From the NCBI GenBank assembly GCA_025934595.1, contig JAICXU010000114.1, positions 1 through 8,063 on the forward strand: a DNA stretch of 8,063 nucleotides. The letters run 5' to 3'. The DNA comes from Polyangiaceae bacterium. GTDB lineage: Bacteria; Myxococcota_A; Polyangia; Polyangiales; Polyangiaceae. The translations under genes and the position numbers were made by a program. Positions 7,418 through 8,063 of the stretch are shown here, in pieces. The notes beneath the pieces were generated by a model, which was given only the letters and a program-made list of their open reading frames with translations, made no database searches and was not told the origin of the DNA. Every line of letters starts with the position of its first letter. Positions within the stretch are counted from its first letter, which is position 1.

Positions 7418-7477
7418 GTGTTTGCTCCTTTTCGAAATCGGGCGCGAACTATGACGCTCGTCATATTTTTCTGTCAA
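7408..7477 (-). promoter_or_regulatory. Promoter and ribosome site of the VOC gene
   Basis: Reading the minus strand, a perfect -35 box TTGACA lies at 7477-7472. After 18 bases comes the -10-like CATAGT at 7453-7448 (four of six bases match TATAAT). The spacer is AT-rich next to the -35. Initiation would fall near 7441, giving a leader of roughly 24 bases that holds AAGGAG before ATG 7417. The layout fits a housekeeping sigma-70 promoter and is the best promoter in the window. It probably also serves the ligase and hydrolase downstream. Using 17-base spacing the -10 would read TCATAG, a slightly poorer match. Confidence 0.6.
7450..7465. promoter_or_regulatory. Perfect palindromic operator-like site TATGACG-N2-CGTCATA
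   Basis: TATGACGCTCGTCATA is a perfect inverted repeat of two 7-base arms around a 2-base centre. It fills most of the spacer between the -35 and -10 boxes of the VOC promoter and overlaps four bases of the -10. That is the classic place for a dimeric repressor to block RNA polymerase. No regulator gene is visible in the window, so the protein family that binds it is unknown. Confidence 0.55.
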
Positions 7478-7507
7478 CGCACGCCGCGTATCCGGAGCTC
7501 ATTTCCT

Positions 7508-7521
7508 GACAAGCCCTTGTC
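7508..7521. repeat. Inverted repeat GACAAG-CC-CTTGTC
   Basis: A perfect dyad with 6-base arms and a 2-base centre lies about 30 bases upstream of the -35 box of the VOC promoter and 32 bases after the stop of the preceding gene. On the minus strand it is followed by AGGAAATG, not a T-run, so it does not look like an intrinsic terminator. It could be a regulator site upstream of the promoter or chance. Confidence 0.3.
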
Positions 7522-7528
7522 GAATTCA

Positions 7529-7545
7529 ACGGCAGCGCGTGCCGT
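7529..7545 (-). terminator. Short stem-loop 8 bases after the stop codon, weak terminator candidate
   Basis: ACGGCA and TGCCGT form a 6-base stem with a 5-base loop immediately after the TGA of the uncharacterised gene. The following minus-strand bases TGAATTC lack the T-run of a proper intrinsic terminator. It may stabilise the transcript end or assist Rho-dependent stopping. The dyad itself is certain; its function is a guess. Confidence 0.25.
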
Positions 7546-7553
7546 GGGCTTCT

Positions 7554-8063
7554 TCACGCGGCCGCGAGCCGCAGCTTTTCTTCCTGATTGCCTGCGAAAA
7601 ATTGCCGCAATTTTTCCCGCATTTCGTCGATTCGCCGCGTCGTCGCGTATTCGCGTTCGATGCGTCGCACGAATCGCGCGGCCGTCGAATTCGCGAGGCG
7701 ATAGCGCATGCCGAGCTCGCTCGCTTCGGAGTGTACGAAGCTCACTGCTTCATAGAGCCGCTGGCGAAGTCGCACGCTCTGCGTGACATCGAACGCGCCT
7801 TCGCGTGATGCGGTCGCCGCAGCGAGCACGACGTACTTGTCGACCTCGGCTTGCATCTCGAGCTCGAGATGACTGGTCGCTCGCTCCGCACGCGCGCGCT
7901 CGGCGAGCATGACGAAGTGGCTCACGCCCTCGATGATCTGGCAGAGCGCATCGAGATTTTCTTCATCAGCGCGCAAACCCGTCGCGCGTCCTGAGTCGCG
8001 CAATTTCGGAATGCGAAGCGCGATTTCCAATCCGTCTTCGTCCTCGCGAACGAGCAGCGCCTC
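7554..8063 (-). CDS. Conserved uncharacterised protein, C-terminal 169 residues (runs off right edge)
   Basis: The frame stays open to the last base, so the true start lies beyond the window; an in-frame TTG at 8030 lacks reason to be a start because the coding pattern continues upstream as EALLVREDEDGLE. The visible part begins with a likely beta hairpin, then is strongly helical: NLDALCQIIEGVSHFVMLAERA, then HLELEMQAEVDKYVVLAA, then a charged region with MRYRLANSTAARFVRRIE, ending in a basic helix. I recall uncharacterised proteins with the same landmarks (EGVSHF, ELQAEVDKY, YR.AN..A) in myxobacteria and some other proteobacteria, but know no function for them. No membrane segment, catalytic signature or signal is visible in this part. 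The two stem-loops after its stop and the new promoter of the VOC gene suggest it is not in the same transcription unit as the genes to its left. Confidence 0.8.
   Translation of the reverse strand, partial: EALLVREDEDGLEIALRIPKLRDSGRATGLRADEENLDALCQIIEGVSHFVMLAERARAERATSHLELEMQAEVDKYVVLAAATASREGAFDVTQSVRLRQRLYEAVSFVHSEASELGMRYRLANSTAARFVRRIEREYATTRRIDEMREKLRQFFAGNQEEKLRLAAA

Noticed and set aside
7418..7477. Twenty extra N-terminal residues on the VOC protein from ATG 7477
   Set aside because: That ATG lies in the -35 box and the added residues have no family resemblance, whereas ATG 7417 has a strong ribosome site and begins directly before the domain.
5945..7786. A 613-codon open frame on the plus strand opposite the ligase and VOC genes
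   Set aside because: It crosses two real genes and the promoter gap, has Arg-rich low-information sequence and no domain; a by-product of high GC codon use.

Overview
The window looks like chromosomal DNA from a Gram-negative bacterium with fairly high GC (about 60 percent by eye) and genes packed tightly on both strands. An outer-membrane porin with a signal peptide shows the two-membrane envelope. The mix of a Kdp sensor system, a benzoate-CoA ligase and an uncharacterised protein with the motif ELEMQAEVDKY suggests a myxobacterium-like (Myxococcota, former Deltaproteobacteria) source. That placement is an inference from recalled protein patterns, not a search result.

Left block, 1-4171, potassium homeostasis. 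The 5' part of kdpE (response regulator) runs off the left edge. It follows kdpD (sensor histidine kinase) with a 4-base ATGA stop/start overlap, both on the minus strand. Diverging from kdpD on the plus strand is a BBP2/OmpL-like beta-barrel porin that ends in Phe. The roughly 98 bases between kdpD and the porin probably hold both promoters. The transporter genes kdpFABC are not in the window.

Middle block, 4225-7417, all minus strand, converging on the porin. In transcription order it holds a two-domain VOC (glyoxalase-fold) protein, a benzoate-CoA ligase family enzyme, and an alpha/beta hydrolase that overlaps the ligase by 8 bases. Ligase and hydrolase are almost certainly translated together and probably act on an aryl-CoA or related aromatic acid. 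No ring-attacking genes (box or bad type) are present, so the ligase stands apart from a recognisable degradation cluster here. The VOC gene has the clearest promoter in the window: a perfect TTGACA, an 18-base spacer, CATAGT, and a strong AAGGAG ribosome site. A perfect 16-base palindrome fills much of the spacer and enters the -10 element, where a repressor would sit.

Right block, 7554-8063. This is the C-terminal part of a conserved but uncharacterised, mainly helical protein running off the right edge, followed by two short dyads before the VOC promoter.

No RNA genes, CRISPR arrays, insertion sequences or integration scars were seen, and no gene-free stretch exceeds about 140 bases. The window is mostly ordinary housekeeping and metabolic sequence. 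The points most worth a second look are the palindromic operator before the VOC-ligase-hydrolase genes, the kdpD-porin pairing, a possible cyclic-di-AMP-type motif in KdpD, and the uncharacterised protein at the right edge.
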